DNA from: Massilia sp. erpn
Lineage (GTDB): Bacteria; Pseudomonadota; Gammaproteobacteria; Burkholderiales; Burkholderiaceae_D
Assembly (NCBI RefSeq): GCF_024400215.1
Contig: NZ_CP053748.1
Span: 1,922,001 to 1,986,000 of the forward strand
Length of the DNA stretch: 64,000 bases
Direction: 5' to 3'
Shown in pieces: positions 35,791 through 45,264 of this stretch (position 1 is the first letter of the stretch; every line of letters starts with the position of its first letter). Both the position numbers and the translations under genes were made by a program. The notes beneath the pieces are model-generated. The model ran no database searches. It was not told the DNA's origin and saw nothing but the letters and a program-made list of their open reading frames with translations.

Positions 35791-37091
35791 TCGGTCGGCA
35801 GGCGGATGGTGAAGCGCGCGCCGCCCATGGGCGAGCTGTCCACCGCGATCGCGCCGCCATGCAGCTCGATGGCCTTGCGCGCGATCGACAGGCCCAGGCC
35901 GAAACCGCCGGTGCTGCGGTCGCGGCTGCGGTCCAGGCGGTAAAAGGGTTCGAAGATTTTCTCGCGCTCCGCTTCCGGAATGCCGGGGCCATCGTCCTCC
36001 ACCACGATGCGCACGCCGTCCAGGCGGCGCGCCGCCGACAGCGCCACCCGCGTGGCTGCATACTTCTGCGCATTGCGCAGCAGATTGCAGACCGCGCGCA
36101 GCAGCAGGCGGCGGTCGCCGCGATAGCTGTCCACATTGTCGGCCACCAGCACGTCGAGGGCGGGAGCGGCCGGCGGCAGGGAGTCGGCCACGCCGCGCAG
36201 GGTCTCCGCCAGATTGAAGCGCTCGCGTTTGACCGGCTGGTCGCTGCCCATGCGTATCATGCCCAGCAGCTCGCTGACCAGCTGGTTCAGCTCCTGCAGA
36301 TCGCCCTCCATGGCGGCGATGCGTTCTTCCAGCGCCGGCGATTGGGCCGCATCGCGCAGCAGTTCCAGCGCGAATTCCAGGCGTGCGATCGGCGTGCGGA
36401 TTTCATGCGAGACCGAATGCAGCAAGCTGCTTTGTGCATCGAGCAGGCGCTCGATGCGTTCGGCCATATGGTTGAAGCATTCCGCCAGCGGATGGATCGC
36501 TTCGCTGGCCGGCAGGTGCACGCGCGCCGTCAACTGTCCCTGGCCGAATTGGTCGGCCATCTGCGCCAGCTTCTGCAGCGAGCGCCAGTGCGTGCGCGAC
36601 CAGGCGGCAATCGGCACCAGCACCACCAGCGCCACGATCAGATAACGCACCGCCTCCATCTTCAGCGCCAGGCCGACATCGATCGGCAAATCCTGGGCGT
36701 GGATGGCTTCTTCGTTGCTGCCGATATAGCGGTCGCCCATCAGATCGACGCGGCGCAGGAAGGCCTTGTTGCGCACGTCGATCACCACCTCGCCGCGCTC
36801 GAAGGCAGCGTGGGTGCTGGCCGGCAGCAGCTGGCGCGCCGCCGCCAGCGGCAGCAGGTCGAAGCGCACGTCAGACACTTCGCGCACCTTGTTCAGGCGT
36901 CCCAGCCACTCGTCGGCAGGCGCCTGGTCGACATATTGCTCGAGCAGGAAAATCTGGCCCGCCGCCTGGCGCCGCGCGATGCTTTCCTGCGGGTCGCCGA
37001 ACAGCCAGCTCATGGCGAAATAGGCGATAACCGCCGCCACGCTGATCGACAGCGTCACCAGTAGGGCAAAGCGGCGGAACAGGCGGTTCAT
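35787..37091 (-). CDS. Sensor histidine kinase, RstB-like
   Basis: The product is 434 residues. Transmembrane helices lie at about 8-30 and 149-165, with a periplasmic sensor region of about 115 residues between them. A HAMP-like segment is followed by the dimerisation box LLHSVSHEIRTPIARLEFALELL with His229, an N-box (CNLLRNAQKYA) and G-boxes (EDDGPGIP, GGFGLGLSIARK). The H-box wording is typical of RstB. Its likely partner regulator is at 38117-38797 on the same strand, but an oppositely oriented gene lies between them. Confidence 0.88.
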   Translation of the reverse strand: MNRLFRRFALLVTLSISVAAVIAYFAMSWLFGDPQESIARRQAAGQIFLLEQYVDQAPADEWLGRLNKVREVSDVRFDLLPLAAARQLLPASTHAAFERGEVVIDVRNKAFLRRVDLMGDRYIGSNEEAIHAQDLPIDVGLALKMEAVRYLIVALVVLVPIAAWSRTHWRSLQKLAQMADQFGQGQLTARVHLPASEAIHPLAECFNHMAERIERLLDAQSSLLHSVSHEIRTPIARLEFALELLRDAAQSPALEERIAAMEGDLQELNQLVSELLGMIRMGSDQPVKRERFNLAETLRGVADSLPPAAPALDVLVADNVDSYRGDRRLLLRAVCNLLRNAQKYAATRVALSAARRLDGVRIVVEDDGPGIPEAEREKIFEPFYRLDRSRDRSTGGFGLGLSIARKAIELHGGAIAVDSSPMGGARFTIRLPTD

Positions 37092-37432
37092 GGGCGGGAT
37101 TGTATAAGAGTTAAGCTTCCGCCAAACGTTTCACTTACAAATTTAAGACAATTCGCCCGCATTTGCAGGACGAATCTCTACCGTGCGGGCACTAAGATGA
37201 ATTCATTGATAACAAGGAGTCCCTATGAGCAAACCACCCATCGCCATGGCTGGACGGTCCGGTTTCTGCTCTGTCCAGGATAATGCGCATATCGCAGCTC
37301 AGCTAGAATAGCGGGCATGCCTGTCCTCCGCCCATGCCATGCGCCCCCGTCTGCGCCACGCCCCCGCTGCCTTGCCAGGCGCCGAACGGCTGTGCTGAAC
37401 GCGATCCCGGCACCGGCCGCTCCGCTTTTGTC
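37092..37432. other. Spacer between histidine kinase gene and DUF2987-like gene
   Basis: These 341 bases hold one plausible small reading frame (37225-37311) and otherwise no gene. An inverted pair GCCCGCA/TGCGGGC (near 37153 and 37183) flanks a 25-base centre. The stretch just before the kinase start is AT-rich (GTTTCACTTACAAATTTAAGAC) and probably holds the kinase promoter. Confidence 0.45.
37225..37311 (+). CDS. Possible 28-residue small protein
   Basis: An ATG at 37225 follows a strong ribosome site (AACAAGGAG, 5 bases upstream) and opens 28 codons to a TAG at 37309-37311. The product would start MSKPPIAMAGRSGF and has no hydrophobic segment. No family is recognised. The ribosome site is the main reason to list it; it could also be the broken remains of a longer gene. 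Confidence 0.3.
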   Translation: MSKPPIAMAGRSGFCSVQDNAHIAAQLE

Positions 37433-38116
37433 ATGAAGCCCTTGCGACTTCTCCCGGCCTGGCTGTCCCTGCTGGCAGTGGGGATGGCGTTCGCCCAGGG
37501 CGAGTGGATCAGCTACCGCGACGCCTACCGCGTCATGGTGCAGTTCGAGAAGTACGGCAAGCCCAAGCACTTCCTGCAAAACCACTACCAGGTCAGCGCG
37601 CGCGACGGCCAGTTGCCCGACGGTTTGCGCCTGACCCTGAACGTCAAGGCCAGCCAGCTCAATCTGCCGCTGGACGCCACCGGCCGCACCACCTTCCCGC
37701 TGCTGAAAAGTGCGTATGAGGAGAACGCGGCCCTGGTCCTGAACCGCAAGATCAGCCAATACACCTTCCAGCCGCGCCTCTCGATCATCGTGCGCCTGGA
37801 CGGCTTGTACGAGGGCGTGGACTTGCGCAGCGCTTGCGAGCAGGCCTTGCAGTACCAGCGTTACCTGGATGCGGCCGCCTACGGCAGCCGGCGCTGCGGC
37901 GGCGTGCGTTTCGGCTTCCTGCGCAAGGGCGAGGCCCAGGTGCGCGTGCGCGATGGCGAGAAAGAAAATCTGCTGCCGGTGGCCGAAGGCGCGATCTTCG
38001 ATGCCGATCCGAACACCGGCTTTCGCCTCGTGGTCTACCGCTTCCAGGACTGGCCGGAGAAGGTGCAGCTGATCAGCCAGAACGCGCCGCTCGCCATCGT
38101 GCCCGTGATCGAGTGA
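37433..38116 (+). CDS. Secreted DUF2987-like protein
   Basis: The product is 227 residues with a signal peptide (MKPLRLLPAWLSLLAVGMAFA) cut near AQG. The mature part (WISYRDAYRVMVQFEKYGKPKHFLQNHYQV) looks like the DUF2987 family of periplasmic proteins, function unknown. Two cysteines (SACEQ and RRCGG) may pair. The ATG at 37433 is chosen for the signal peptide; upstream codons are not protein-like. Its stop directly abuts the stop of the convergent response regulator gene. It lies between the two halves of a two-component pair on the other strand, so a functional tie (for example a periplasmic accessory to the sensor) is possible but unproven. Confidence 0.7.
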   Translation: MKPLRLLPAWLSLLAVGMAFAQGEWISYRDAYRVMVQFEKYGKPKHFLQNHYQVSARDGQLPDGLRLTLNVKASQLNLPLDATGRTTFPLLKSAYEENAALVLNRKISQYTFQPRLSIIVRLDGLYEGVDLRSACEQALQYQRYLDAAAYGSRRCGGVRFGFLRKGEAQVRVRDGEKENLLPVAEGAIFDADPNTGFRLVVYRFQDWPEKVQLISQNAPLAIVPVIE

Positions 38117-38797
38117 TCAGTTCCAGGCCGAGGGCGAAAACAGATAGCCTTCGCCCCATACCGTCTTGATTTTTTCCGATTCGCCGTCGTCGAATTTGCG
38201 GCGCAGCTTGGAGATGCTGTTATCGATGCTGCGGTCCAGGCCATCGAACTCGATGCCGCGCATCTTCTTCAGCAGCGCATCGCGCGACAGCACGCGGCCG
38301 GCCGATTCGGCCAGCACCAGCAGCAGCTTGTATTCCGTGTTGCTGAGCAGTGCCGGCTCGCCGCGCCAGGTCACGGTGCGGTCGCTGGTGGCGATGTTCA
38401 GCGCGCCGAACACCATGCCATTGCTGGCCTGCTTATCCTGGGCGCGGCGCAGCAGGGCGCGCAGGCGTGCCAGCAGCACGCGCGGCTGCACCGGCTTGTT
38501 GACGAAATCGTCGGCACCCTGCTCCAGCAGGGACACTTCATCATAGGAATCTTCGCGCGCCGTCATCACCAGGATGGGCACCTTGCTGATGTCGCGCAAC
38601 TGGCGCGACACCTGCATGCCGTCCAGGCCGGGCAGCATCAGGTCCAGGATCACCGCATCGGCCGGACTGGCCTTGAAGCTGGCCAGCGCCTGGTCGCCGC
38701 GGCCCACCACCGTCACCTTGAATTCATAGGCGCCCAGGTATTCCGTTACCAGCTCGGCCAGGCGCGCATCGTCCTCCACCAGCAATACTTGGTACAT
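38117..38797 (-). CDS. OmpR-family response regulator, RstA-like
   Basis: The product is 226 residues. The receiver domain has the acidic pair in VLLVEDD, the phospho-acceptor Asp52 (VILDLMLPGLDG) and Lys in FVNKPVQP. The C-terminal winged helix carries NTEYKLLLVLAESAGRVLSRDALL and ends with VWGEGYLFSPSAWN. The ATG at 38797 is preferred because GGAGG lies 6 bases upstream; the upstream ATG at 38803 abuts that site. It probably pairs with the kinase at 35787. Confidence 0.92.
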   Translation of the reverse strand: MYQVLLVEDDARLAELVTEYLGAYEFKVTVVGRGDQALASFKASPADAVILDLMLPGLDGMQVSRQLRDISKVPILVMTAREDSYDEVSLLEQGADDFVNKPVQPRVLLARLRALLRRAQDKQASNGMVFGALNIATSDRTVTWRGEPALLSNTEYKLLLVLAESAGRVLSRDALLKKMRGIEFDGLDRSIDNSISKLRRKFDDGESEKIKTVWGEGYLFSPSAWN

Positions 38798-38896
38798 GGC
38801 CATCCTCCATCGAAGATAGCTATTTTATAAGAGTGAAAAAGGAAAAGACACAATGTGCCCGGCTTGAGGACAAATGAATACACTTTCATGACAAAT

Positions 38897-38920
38897 GCCG
38901 CCACCTGGACCGGTGGCGGC
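38897..38920 (-). terminator. Hairpin terminator after the acyl-CoA dehydrogenase gene
   Basis: Nine-base arms GCCGCCACC/GGTGGCGGC (38897-38905 and 38912-38920) with a 6-base loop begin 7 bases past the dehydrogenase stop. On the minus strand a short ATTTGT follows rather than a full T run, so efficiency may be modest. Confidence 0.6.
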
Positions 38921-38927
38921 ATCCATC

Positions 38928-40055
38928 TTACAGCGCGCGGGCGATCAGCAGCTTCTGGATATCGCTGGTGCCTTCGTAGATCTGGCACACGCGCGCATCG
39001 CGGTAGATGCGCTCGACCGGGAAGTCGCTGACATAACCGTAGCCGCCATGGATCTGGATCGCATCCGAACAGACGCGCTCCGCCATTTCGGAAGCGAACA
39101 GCTTGGCCATGGCCGCCTCCTTCAGGCAGGGCAGGCCGGCATCCTTCATCGCCGCCGCATGCAGGATCAGCTGGCGCGCCGCCTCAAGCTGGGTCGCCAT
39201 ATCGGACAGCTTGAACTGCACCGACTGGTGTTCGAAGATCGGCTTGCCGAAGGTTTCGCGCTCGCGCGCATACTTGAGCGCGGCCTCGTAGGCCGAACGC
39301 GCCATGCCCACCGATTGCGAGGCGATGCCGATGCGGCCACCCTCCAGGCCCGACAGCGCGATCTTGTAACCCATGCCTTCCTCGCCGATCAGGTTCCCGG
39401 CCGGGATGCGGCAATTCTCGAACACGATCTGGGCCGTGTCGGAAGAATGCTGGCCCATCTTCTGTTCCAGGCCCGCCACGATATAGCCCGGCGTGGAAGT
39501 GGGCACCCAGAAGGCCGAAATGCCCTTCTTGCCGGCCGCCTTGTCCGTCACCGCCATGACGATGGCGACGTCGGCATACTTGCCGCTGGTGATGAACTGC
39601 TTCACGCCGTTCAGCACGTAATGGTCGCCATCGCGCGTGGCCGTGGTGCGCAGGGCGGCGGCATCGCTGCCCGTATGCGGCTCGGTCAGGCAGAAGGCGC
39701 CCAGCAGCTCGCCCTGGGCCAGCGGCCGCAGCCACTGCTCCTTTTGCTGCGCATTGGCATACATCATGGCGATGCTGCACACCGGGCAGTTGTTGACCGA
39801 GATGATGGTCGACGTGCCGCCATCGCCGGCCGCGATCTCTTCCAGCACCAAGGCCAGCGACACATAGTCGAGGCCGGCGCCGCCCAATTCCTCCGGCACG
39901 GCCACGCCGAAGGCACCCAGCGCCGCCAGCTCCTTCAGCTCTGCCTGCGGAAAATAATGTTCCTTATCCCAGCGCCCCGCATTGGGCGCCAGCCGCTCCT
40001 GCGCAAACGTGCGCAGCGCGTCCCGAATCATCTGATGCTCTTCACTCAAAATCAT
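38928..40055 (-). CDS. Acyl-CoA dehydrogenase
   Basis: The product is 375 residues, a FAD-linked acyl-CoA dehydrogenase. Typical segments are AFCLTEPHTGSDAAAL, the FAD-contact FITSGKYADV, IGIASQSVGMARSAYEAALKYARERETFGKPI, and the catalytic-Glu region QIYEGTSDIQKLLIARAL at the C-terminus. The closest type is short/branched- or short-chain acyl-CoA dehydrogenase. It follows the SDR, thiolase, aceK and liuA genes on the same strand, after a palindromic repeat, so a fatty- or branched-acid role is likely. Exact chain specificity is not readable from sequence. Confidence 0.92.
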   Translation of the reverse strand: MILSEEHQMIRDALRTFAQERLAPNAGRWDKEHYFPQAELKELAALGAFGVAVPEELGGAGLDYVSLALVLEEIAAGDGGTSTIISVNNCPVCSIAMMYANAQQKEQWLRPLAQGELLGAFCLTEPHTGSDAAALRTTATRDGDHYVLNGVKQFITSGKYADVAIVMAVTDKAAGKKGISAFWVPTSTPGYIVAGLEQKMGQHSSDTAQIVFENCRIPAGNLIGEEGMGYKIALSGLEGGRIGIASQSVGMARSAYEAALKYARERETFGKPIFEHQSVQFKLSDMATQLEAARQLILHAAAMKDAGLPCLKEAAMAKLFASEMAERVCSDAIQIHGGYGYVSDFPVERIYRDARVCQIYEGTSDIQKLLIARAL

Positions 40056-40077
40056 TGCAATCCTTCTGACTGTTCAG

Positions 40078-40178
40078 CCCGTGTCCACCTTGGGGTCAGA
40101 CCCCGATCAGACACGGACTCAGCTGTATAACGGCAGAGCTCGTGTCCGAATGGGGTCTGACCCCACGGTGGACACGGG
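40078..40178. repeat. REP-like palindromic element, family A, copy 2
   Basis: Two 38-base arms (40078-40115 and 40141-40178) are near-perfect inverted copies around a 25-base centre. They share the core CACCTTGGGGTCAGACCCC with the element at 3636-3738. It lies between the SDR stop and the acyl-CoA dehydrogenase start, so it may separate these otherwise co-directional genes into two transcripts. Confidence 0.87.
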
Positions 40179-40197
40179 CTCGGCGGTGGCTTGGCGC

Positions 40198-40866
40198 TTA
40201 CCAGGCGATGGGGCTGCCGTCGTAGTTGAGGTAGGCGGGTTTGTCGCTGGCGGGCAGGCGGGCCAGGGTGGCGCGCAGGCCGCTGGCGCTTTCTTCGGCG
40301 GAGATGTCGGCGCCGGCGCCGCCCATCTCGGTCCGGACCCAGCCGGGATGGAAGGCGACGCAGGTGACGCCCTTGCCGCCGTACAGCAGGGCGGTGTCGA
40401 TCAGCACCGAATTCAGCGCCGCCTTGCTGGCGCGGTAGAGCGAGCCGCTGGCATGGCTGCGCTCGCTGAGCGAACCCATGCGCGAGGACAGCACGGCCAG
40501 CTTGCCGCGCGCCAGACTGACCAGCGGCGCCAGGATCGGCAACAGCCGCATCGCCGCCAGCACATTGGTGTGCATCACCTGGTCGAAGTCGCTCTGGGTG
40601 GGGAAGCCGTCGTGGCGCGGGCCGTACACGCCCGCGTTCAGGATGGCCACGTCCAGATGCTCGCCGTCGAGCTTCCAGCCCAGCGCGGCAACCGCTTCCA
40701 CATTGTTGACGTCGAGTTCATGCGTGTCGGCCCCCATGGCTTCCAGCGCATCGCAGTCTTGCGCCTTGCGCGCGGTGGCGATCACGCGCCAGCCTGCGGC
40801 CAGGTACTGGCGCACCAGTTCGTGGCCGATGCCGCGCGAGGCGCCAATGATGAGTGCGGTTGCCAT
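40198..40866 (-). CDS. Short-chain dehydrogenase/reductase family oxidoreductase
   Basis: The product is 222 residues. The nucleotide-binding motif ALIIGASRGIGHELV, the NAG-type motif AILNAGVYG and the catalytic YRASK (Tyr and Lys of YxxxK) with the upstream serine (LSSRMGS) are present. The C-terminus is short (HPGWVRTEMGG). The substrate is unknown; the family resembles C-factor-like SDRs. It begins 9 bases past the thiolase stop. Confidence 0.85.
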   Translation of the reverse strand: MATALIIGASRGIGHELVRQYLAAGWRVIATARKAQDCDALEAMGADTHELDVNNVEAVAALGWKLDGEHLDVAILNAGVYGPRHDGFPTQSDFDQVMHTNVLAAMRLLPILAPLVSLARGKLAVLSSRMGSLSERSHASGSLYRASKAALNSVLIDTALLYGGKGVTCVAFHPGWVRTEMGGAGADISAEESASGLRATLARLPASDKPAYLNYDGSPIAW

Positions 40867-40875
40867 CGGCTTAGC

Positions 40876-42072
40876 TCACGCCAGTTCGATGCCGACCGCG
40901 GTCGCTTCGCCGCCGCCGATGCACAGGGCGGCCACGCCGCGCTTGCCGCCGGTCTTGCGCAGCGCGCCGAGCAGGGTGATGATGATGCGCGCGCCCGAAG
41001 CGCCGATCGGGTGGCCCAGGGCGCAGGCGCCGCCGTGGATATTGATCTTGCTGTGCGGGATGTCCAGATCGTGCATGACGGCCATCGGCACGGCGGCGAA
41101 CGCTTCGTTCACTTCGAACAGGTCGACCTCGCTGGCTTTCCAGCCGTTCTTGGCGAACAGTTTCTGGATTGCGCCCACCGGGGCCGTGGTGAACAGGTTC
41201 GGCGCCTGCGCCTGGGTGGCGTGGCCGACCACCTTGGCCAGTACGGTCAGGCCCAGTTTCTTGGCGGTCGATTCGCGCATCATCACCAGGGCGGCGGCGC
41301 CGTCGTTGATCGAGGACGAGGAGGCGGCGGTGATCGTGCCGTCTTTCTTGAACGCCGGCTTCAGGGCCGGAATCTTGTCCAGCTTGGCCTTGCCCGGACC
41401 TTCATCCTTGTCGATCACGACATCGCCGGCGCGGCCGGACACGGTCACCGGCACGATTTCCCAGGCGAAGCTGCCGTCGGCCGTGGCGGCCTGGGCGCGC
41501 TTGACGGAGTCGATGGCGAACGCGTCCTGCGCTTCGCGCGTGAACTTGTACTGGGTGGCGCACTCTTCGGCGAAGGTGCCCATCGAGCGGCCGCCGCCTT
41601 TTTCGTCGCGGTTGTAGGCGTCTTCCAGGCCGTCCAGCATCATGTGGTCGAACATCATGGCGTGGCCGATGCGGTAGCCGCCGCGCGCTTTCGGGATCAG
41701 GTAGGGCGCGTTGGTCATCGATTCCATGCCGCCCGCCACCACCACCTCGGCGCTGCCGGCGGCCAGGGTGTCATGTGCGAAGATGGCCGCCTGCATGGCC
41801 GAGCCGCACATCTTGGACAGGGTCACGGCGCCGGTCGAGGTCGGCAGGCCGGCCTTGATCAGGGCTTGGCGCGCGGGCGCCTGGCCCTGGCCTGCCATCA
41901 GGCAGTTGCCGAAATAAACGTGTTCCACGGCTTCCGGCTTGACGCCGGCGCGCTCGACGGCGGCCTTGATGGCCACGGCGCCCAGCTCATTGGCGCTCAG
42001 GCTGGAAAAGTCGCCCTGGAAGGCGCCCATCGGGGTGCGCGCGGCGCCGACGATAACGATAGGATCATTCAT
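40876..42072 (-). CDS. Acetyl-CoA C-acetyltransferase (thiolase)
   Basis: The product is 398 residues. The nucleophile Cys is in [11 protein letters not shown], the second catalytic region is [13 protein letters not shown] ([12 protein letters not shown]), NEAFAAVP is present, and the general-base Cys/His region is [17 protein letters not shown] with CIGGGEA near the end. It joins or splits acetoacetyl-CoA, which fits as the step after leucine breakdown gives acetoacetate. The ATG at 42072 overlaps the aceK stop by 8 bases; an in-frame TTG two codons upstream is less likely to be the start. No CoA-transferase gene is adjacent. Confidence 0.92.
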   Translation of the reverse strand: MNDPIVIVGAARTPMGAFQGDFSSLSANELGAVAIKAAVERAGVKPEAVEHVYFGNCLMAGQGQAPARQALIKAGLPTSTGAVTLSKMCGSAMQAAIFAHDTLAAGSAEVVVAGGMESMTNAPYLIPKARGGYRIGHAMMFDHMMLDGLEDAYNRDEKGGGRSMGTFAEECATQYKFTREAQDAFAIDSVKRAQAATADGSFAWEIVPVTVSGRAGDVVIDKDEGPGKAKLDKIPALKPAFKKDGTITAASSSSINDGAAALVMMRESTAKKLGLTVLAKVVGHATQAQAPNLFTTAPVGAIQKLFAKNGWKASEVDLFEVNEAFAAVPMAVMHDLDIPHSKINIHGGACALGHPIGASGARIIITLLGALRKTGGKRGVAALCIGGGEATAVGIELA

Positions 42073-43903
42073 TTTCAACAGTCTCCAAAAGTGGTGGCGT
42101 CACTGGCGCCAGGGTTTGTGCGGAAGTTTGATTGCAGAAACGGACGTGCTGAGGATAGGGGAAGACATCCTCGATAATGCCGGCTTCGATGCGTTCCTTG
42201 TGCGCTTGCCACCAGGCTTGCGTCAGCAGGTCGGCATGGTGTTTCAGGAAATACTTGCGGATGTGCGTGTTCCCCAGCAGGAATTTGCCGAACTGCTCGG
42301 GAAACACGTCGTGGCGTCCCACGGGATACCAGGGTTCGGAGGCCATTTCGTCCTCCTCGTTGCGCGGCTGCGGAATATGGCGGAAGACGCAGTCGGTGAT
42401 GTATTCGATTTCATCATAGTCATAAAAAACGACGCGTTTATGACGGGTGACGCCGAAATTCTTGTACAGCATATCGCCGGGGAAGATATTCGCCGCCACC
42501 AGGTCCTTGATGGCATTGCCGTACTCCAGCACGCCATGCTCGATGGCGGCCTCGTCGCCGGCCTGCTCGGCCTGGGTCAGCCAGATATTCAGCGGCACCA
42601 TGCGCCGTTCGATATACAGGTGCTTGATGACGATCTGCTCTTCTTCCTCTTCAATCAGCGAGGGCGCGAACTGCTTGAGCTCGGCCACCAGCTCCTCGGC
42701 GAAGCGGGTGCGCGGAAACGCCACGTCGGAATATTCGAGCGTGTCGGCCATGCGACCCACGCGGTCGTGGTTCTTCACCAGCAGATACTTTTCCTTGATC
42801 TGGGCGCGCGAGGTTTCCTTCGGCGGCGGATAGAAATCCTTGATCACCTTGAACACATAGGGGAAGGAGGGCAAGGCGAACACCAGCATCACCAGGCCGC
42901 GGATGCCGGGCGCGATCTCGAACAGGTCGGAGGAATGCTTCAGATGTTGCAGGTAGTCGCGGTAGAACAGGGTCTTGCCCTGCTTTTGCAGGCCGAGGAT
43001 GGTGTAGATCTCGCTGCGCGGCTTGCGCGGCAGCAGGCTGCGCAGGAACTGCACATAGGCCGAAGGCACTTCCATGTCCACCAGGAAGTAGGCGCGCGTG
43101 AACGAGAACAGGATGACGATCTGTTCCAGGTCGAACAGCACGGTGTCGAGCACCAACTGCCCGGCGCGGTTGTGCAGGATCGGCACGACAAAGGGGAATT
43201 CGCGGTTGCCGTTGATGGCCTTGCCGACGATATAAGCGCCCTTGTTGCGGAAGAACAGGCTGGACAGCACTTGCACCTGGGCATTCGGTTCCAGCGCCGC
43301 ATGGCCGAAGACCTGGTTCAGGCGCGCTTCGACCTGGTCGACGTCGCGGTCCAGGTTGGCGAACTTGGCATTGAGCTGGAAATTGGTGATGATGCGCTTC
43401 AACATGAAGTGCATGCCATCGTTGGAGGGGTAGTAGACGCGGTAAGTGGGCGCCAGTTCCTCTGTCTCAATGTATTCGGTGGACACCACCGGCCGCACGA
43501 AGATGAATTCGTTATGGAAGTAACTGCGGTGCAGGATATTGCAGCACACCGAGTTGAAGAAGGTCTCGGCCAGCTCGGGCTGCTTGTGATCGGACAGCAT
43601 GCCGATATAGTGCAGCTTGCATTCGCGCCAGACCTCGTCGGTCAGCTCGGCCGAGTCGTACTCGTCCTCCAGCATTTGCACGCATTCCTGCACGCGCTTA
43701 TCGTAAAAGCCGATGCGCTCGCGCGCGGCCTGCTGCGCCACCGCCCAGTCGCCGCGCTCGAAATGCTGCTTGGCGGCCTGGCTGGTCTGGCGGAACAGGC
43801 GGTAATGCTTGTCGAAGCCTTCGCGGATGGTGCGCGCGATATCGAAGGCGATCTGGGAAGACAGCAGTTTGGGGAACGCAGCCTGGCTCATACCTTTTCT
43901 CAT
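42065..43903 (-). CDS. aceK: Isocitrate dehydrogenase kinase/phosphatase
   Basis: The product is 612 residues, normal AceK length. Recognisable segments are [12 protein letters not shown], the P-loop-like ATP region [15 protein letters not shown], and the C-terminal kinase core [41 protein letters not shown] with its catalytic Asp residues. AceK switches isocitrate dehydrogenase off or on by phosphorylation, deciding flow into the glyoxylate shunt. The start may be the ATG at 43903 or at 43891. In enterobacteria aceK follows aceBA; here it is between liuA and a thiolase, tying the shunt to acetyl-CoA-yielding catabolism. Confidence 0.95.
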   Translation of the reverse strand: MRKGMSQAAFPKLLSSQIAFDIARTIREGFDKHYRLFRQTSQAAKQHFERGDWAVAQQAARERIGFYDKRVQECVQMLEDEYDSAELTDEVWRECKLHYIGMLSDHKQPELAETFFNSVCCNILHRSYFHNEFIFVRPVVSTEYIETEELAPTYRVYYPSNDGMHFMLKRIITNFQLNAKFANLDRDVDQVEARLNQVFGHAALEPNAQVQVLSSLFFRNKGAYIVGKAINGNREFPFVVPILHNRAGQLVLDTVLFDLEQIVILFSFTRAYFLVDMEVPSAYVQFLRSLLPRKPRSEIYTILGLQKQGKTLFYRDYLQHLKHSSDLFEIAPGIRGLVMLVFALPSFPYVFKVIKDFYPPPKETSRAQIKEKYLLVKNHDRVGRMADTLEYSDVAFPRTRFAEELVAELKQFAPSLIEEEEEQIVIKHLYIERRMVPLNIWLTQAEQAGDEAAIEHGVLEYGNAIKDLVAANIFPGDMLYKNFGVTRHKRVVFYDYDEIEYITDCVFRHIPQPRNEEDEMASEPWYPVGRHDVFPEQFGKFLLGNTHIRKYFLKHHADLLTQAWWQAHKERIEAGIIEDVFPYPQHVRFCNQTSAQTLAPVTPPLLETVENE

Positions 43904-43940
43904 CGAATGTAGTGCCTATGCCGGTTCCCCGGAGCCGCGC

Positions 43941-45125
43941 TTACTTCGTTTCCGCGAACAGTTCGCGGCCGATCAGCATGCGGCGGATCTCGCTGGTCCC
44001 GGCGCCGATTTCATACAGCTTGGCATCGCGCCACAGACGGCCGACCGGATATTCATTGATATAGCCGTTGCCGCCCAGGGTCTGGATCGCCTCGCCGGCC
44101 ATCCAGGTGGCCTTCTCAGCACTATACAGAATTGCGCCGGCCGCATCCTTGCGCAGCGCCCGCACCTGTTCCGGCGTCGTCGCCCGGTCGCAAGCCTGGC
44201 CCACGGCATACACGTAGGCTTTGCAAGCCATCATGGTCGAATACATATCTGCAATCTTACCCTGCATCAGCTGGAACTCGCCGATGGGCTGGCCGAACTG
44301 CTGGCGGTCATGAATATAGGGCACGACGGCGTCCATACAGGCTTGCATGATGCCCAGCGGGCCGCCGGACAGCACCGTGCGCTCGAAGTCCAGGCCCGAC
44401 ATCAGCACATTCACGCCCTTGCCCAGGCCGCCCAGCACGTTCTCGGCCGGCACTTCGCAATCCTCGAACACCAGCTCGCCCGTGTGGGAGCCGCGCATGC
44501 CCAGCTTGTCGAGCTTTTGCGCGATGGAGAAGCCCTTGAAGCCTTTTTCGATGAGGAAGGCGGTCATGCCGCGCGGGCCGGCTTCCAGGTCGCTCTTGGC
44601 GTACACCACCAGGGTGTCGGCGTCGGGGCCGTTGGTGATCCACATCTTGGTGCCGTTCAGCACCCAGCGGTCGCCCTTGAAGTCGGCGCGCAGCTTCATG
44701 CTGACCACGTCGGAACCGGCGTTCGGCTCGGACATGGCGAGTGCGCCGATGTGTTCGCCCGAGATCAGCTTGGGCAGATATTTTTTCTTCTGCTCTTCGG
44801 TGCCGTTGCGCTTGATCTGGTTCACGCACAGGTTCGAGTGGGCGCCATAGGACAGGCCGACCGAGGCCGAGGCGCGCGAAATCTCTTCCATGGCGATAAT
44901 GTGGGCCAGATAGCCCATATTCGCGCCGCCATACTCCTCGCCGACGGTGATGCCAAGCAGGCCCAGCTCGCCCATCTTGCGCCACAGGTCCATCGGGAAC
45001 TGGTCGCTGCGGTCGATCTCGGCGGCGCGCGGGGCGATTTCGGCGGTGGCAAACTGCTGCACCGCTTCGCGCAGGGCGGCGATGTCTTCGCCGTGGTCAA
45101 AAGTCAGGCCTGGGAGATGGAGCAT
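43941..45125 (-). CDS. liuA: Isovaleryl-CoA dehydrogenase
   Basis: The product is 394 residues. It starts [20 protein letters not shown], a typical isovaleryl-CoA dehydrogenase N-terminus. Family segments include [56 protein letters not shown], the catalytic Glu region [42 protein letters not shown]. It oxidises isovaleryl-CoA to 3-methylcrotonyl-CoA, the substrate of the carboxylase encoded about 28 kb away. A LiuR-type operator overlaps its promoter. Confidence 0.93.
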   Translation of the reverse strand: MLHLPGLTFDHGEDIAALREAVQQFATAEIAPRAAEIDRSDQFPMDLWRKMGELGLLGITVGEEYGGANMGYLAHIIAMEEISRASASVGLSYGAHSNLCVNQIKRNGTEEQKKKYLPKLISGEHIGALAMSEPNAGSDVVSMKLRADFKGDRWVLNGTKMWITNGPDADTLVVYAKSDLEAGPRGMTAFLIEKGFKGFSIAQKLDKLGMRGSHTGELVFEDCEVPAENVLGGLGKGVNVLMSGLDFERTVLSGGPLGIMQACMDAVVPYIHDRQQFGQPIGEFQLMQGKIADMYSTMMACKAYVYAVGQACDRATTPEQVRALRKDAAGAILYSAEKATWMAGEAIQTLGGNGYINEYPVGRLWRDAKLYEIGAGTSEIRRMLIGRELFAETK

Positions 45126-45163
45126 GTCATCCTCATTCTTCTGGTTAAGGTATGGAAGCGCAA

Positions 45164-45199
45164 ATCATACGCCGATGTGACGTTAACGTAAACGTAAAG
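45164..45199 (-). promoter_or_regulatory. liuA promoter with LiuR-type operator
   Basis: Read on the minus strand, -35 TTTACG (45187-45192) and -10 TATGAT (45164-45169) are 17 bases apart. Three ACGT tetrads at 45180, 45186 and 45192 are spaced 6 bases and include the perfect palindrome ACGTTAACGT, overlapping the -35 and spacer. A bound regulator would block or reshape the promoter. The divergence from the site in ychJ is one central base. Confidence 0.7.
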
Positions 45200-45264
45200 T
45201 AAGCGCTGCAAGCCGCCCCTGCCGGCCGCTGCCGTTCTGGCGCAGCAGGCCGCGGCGGGCCGGC

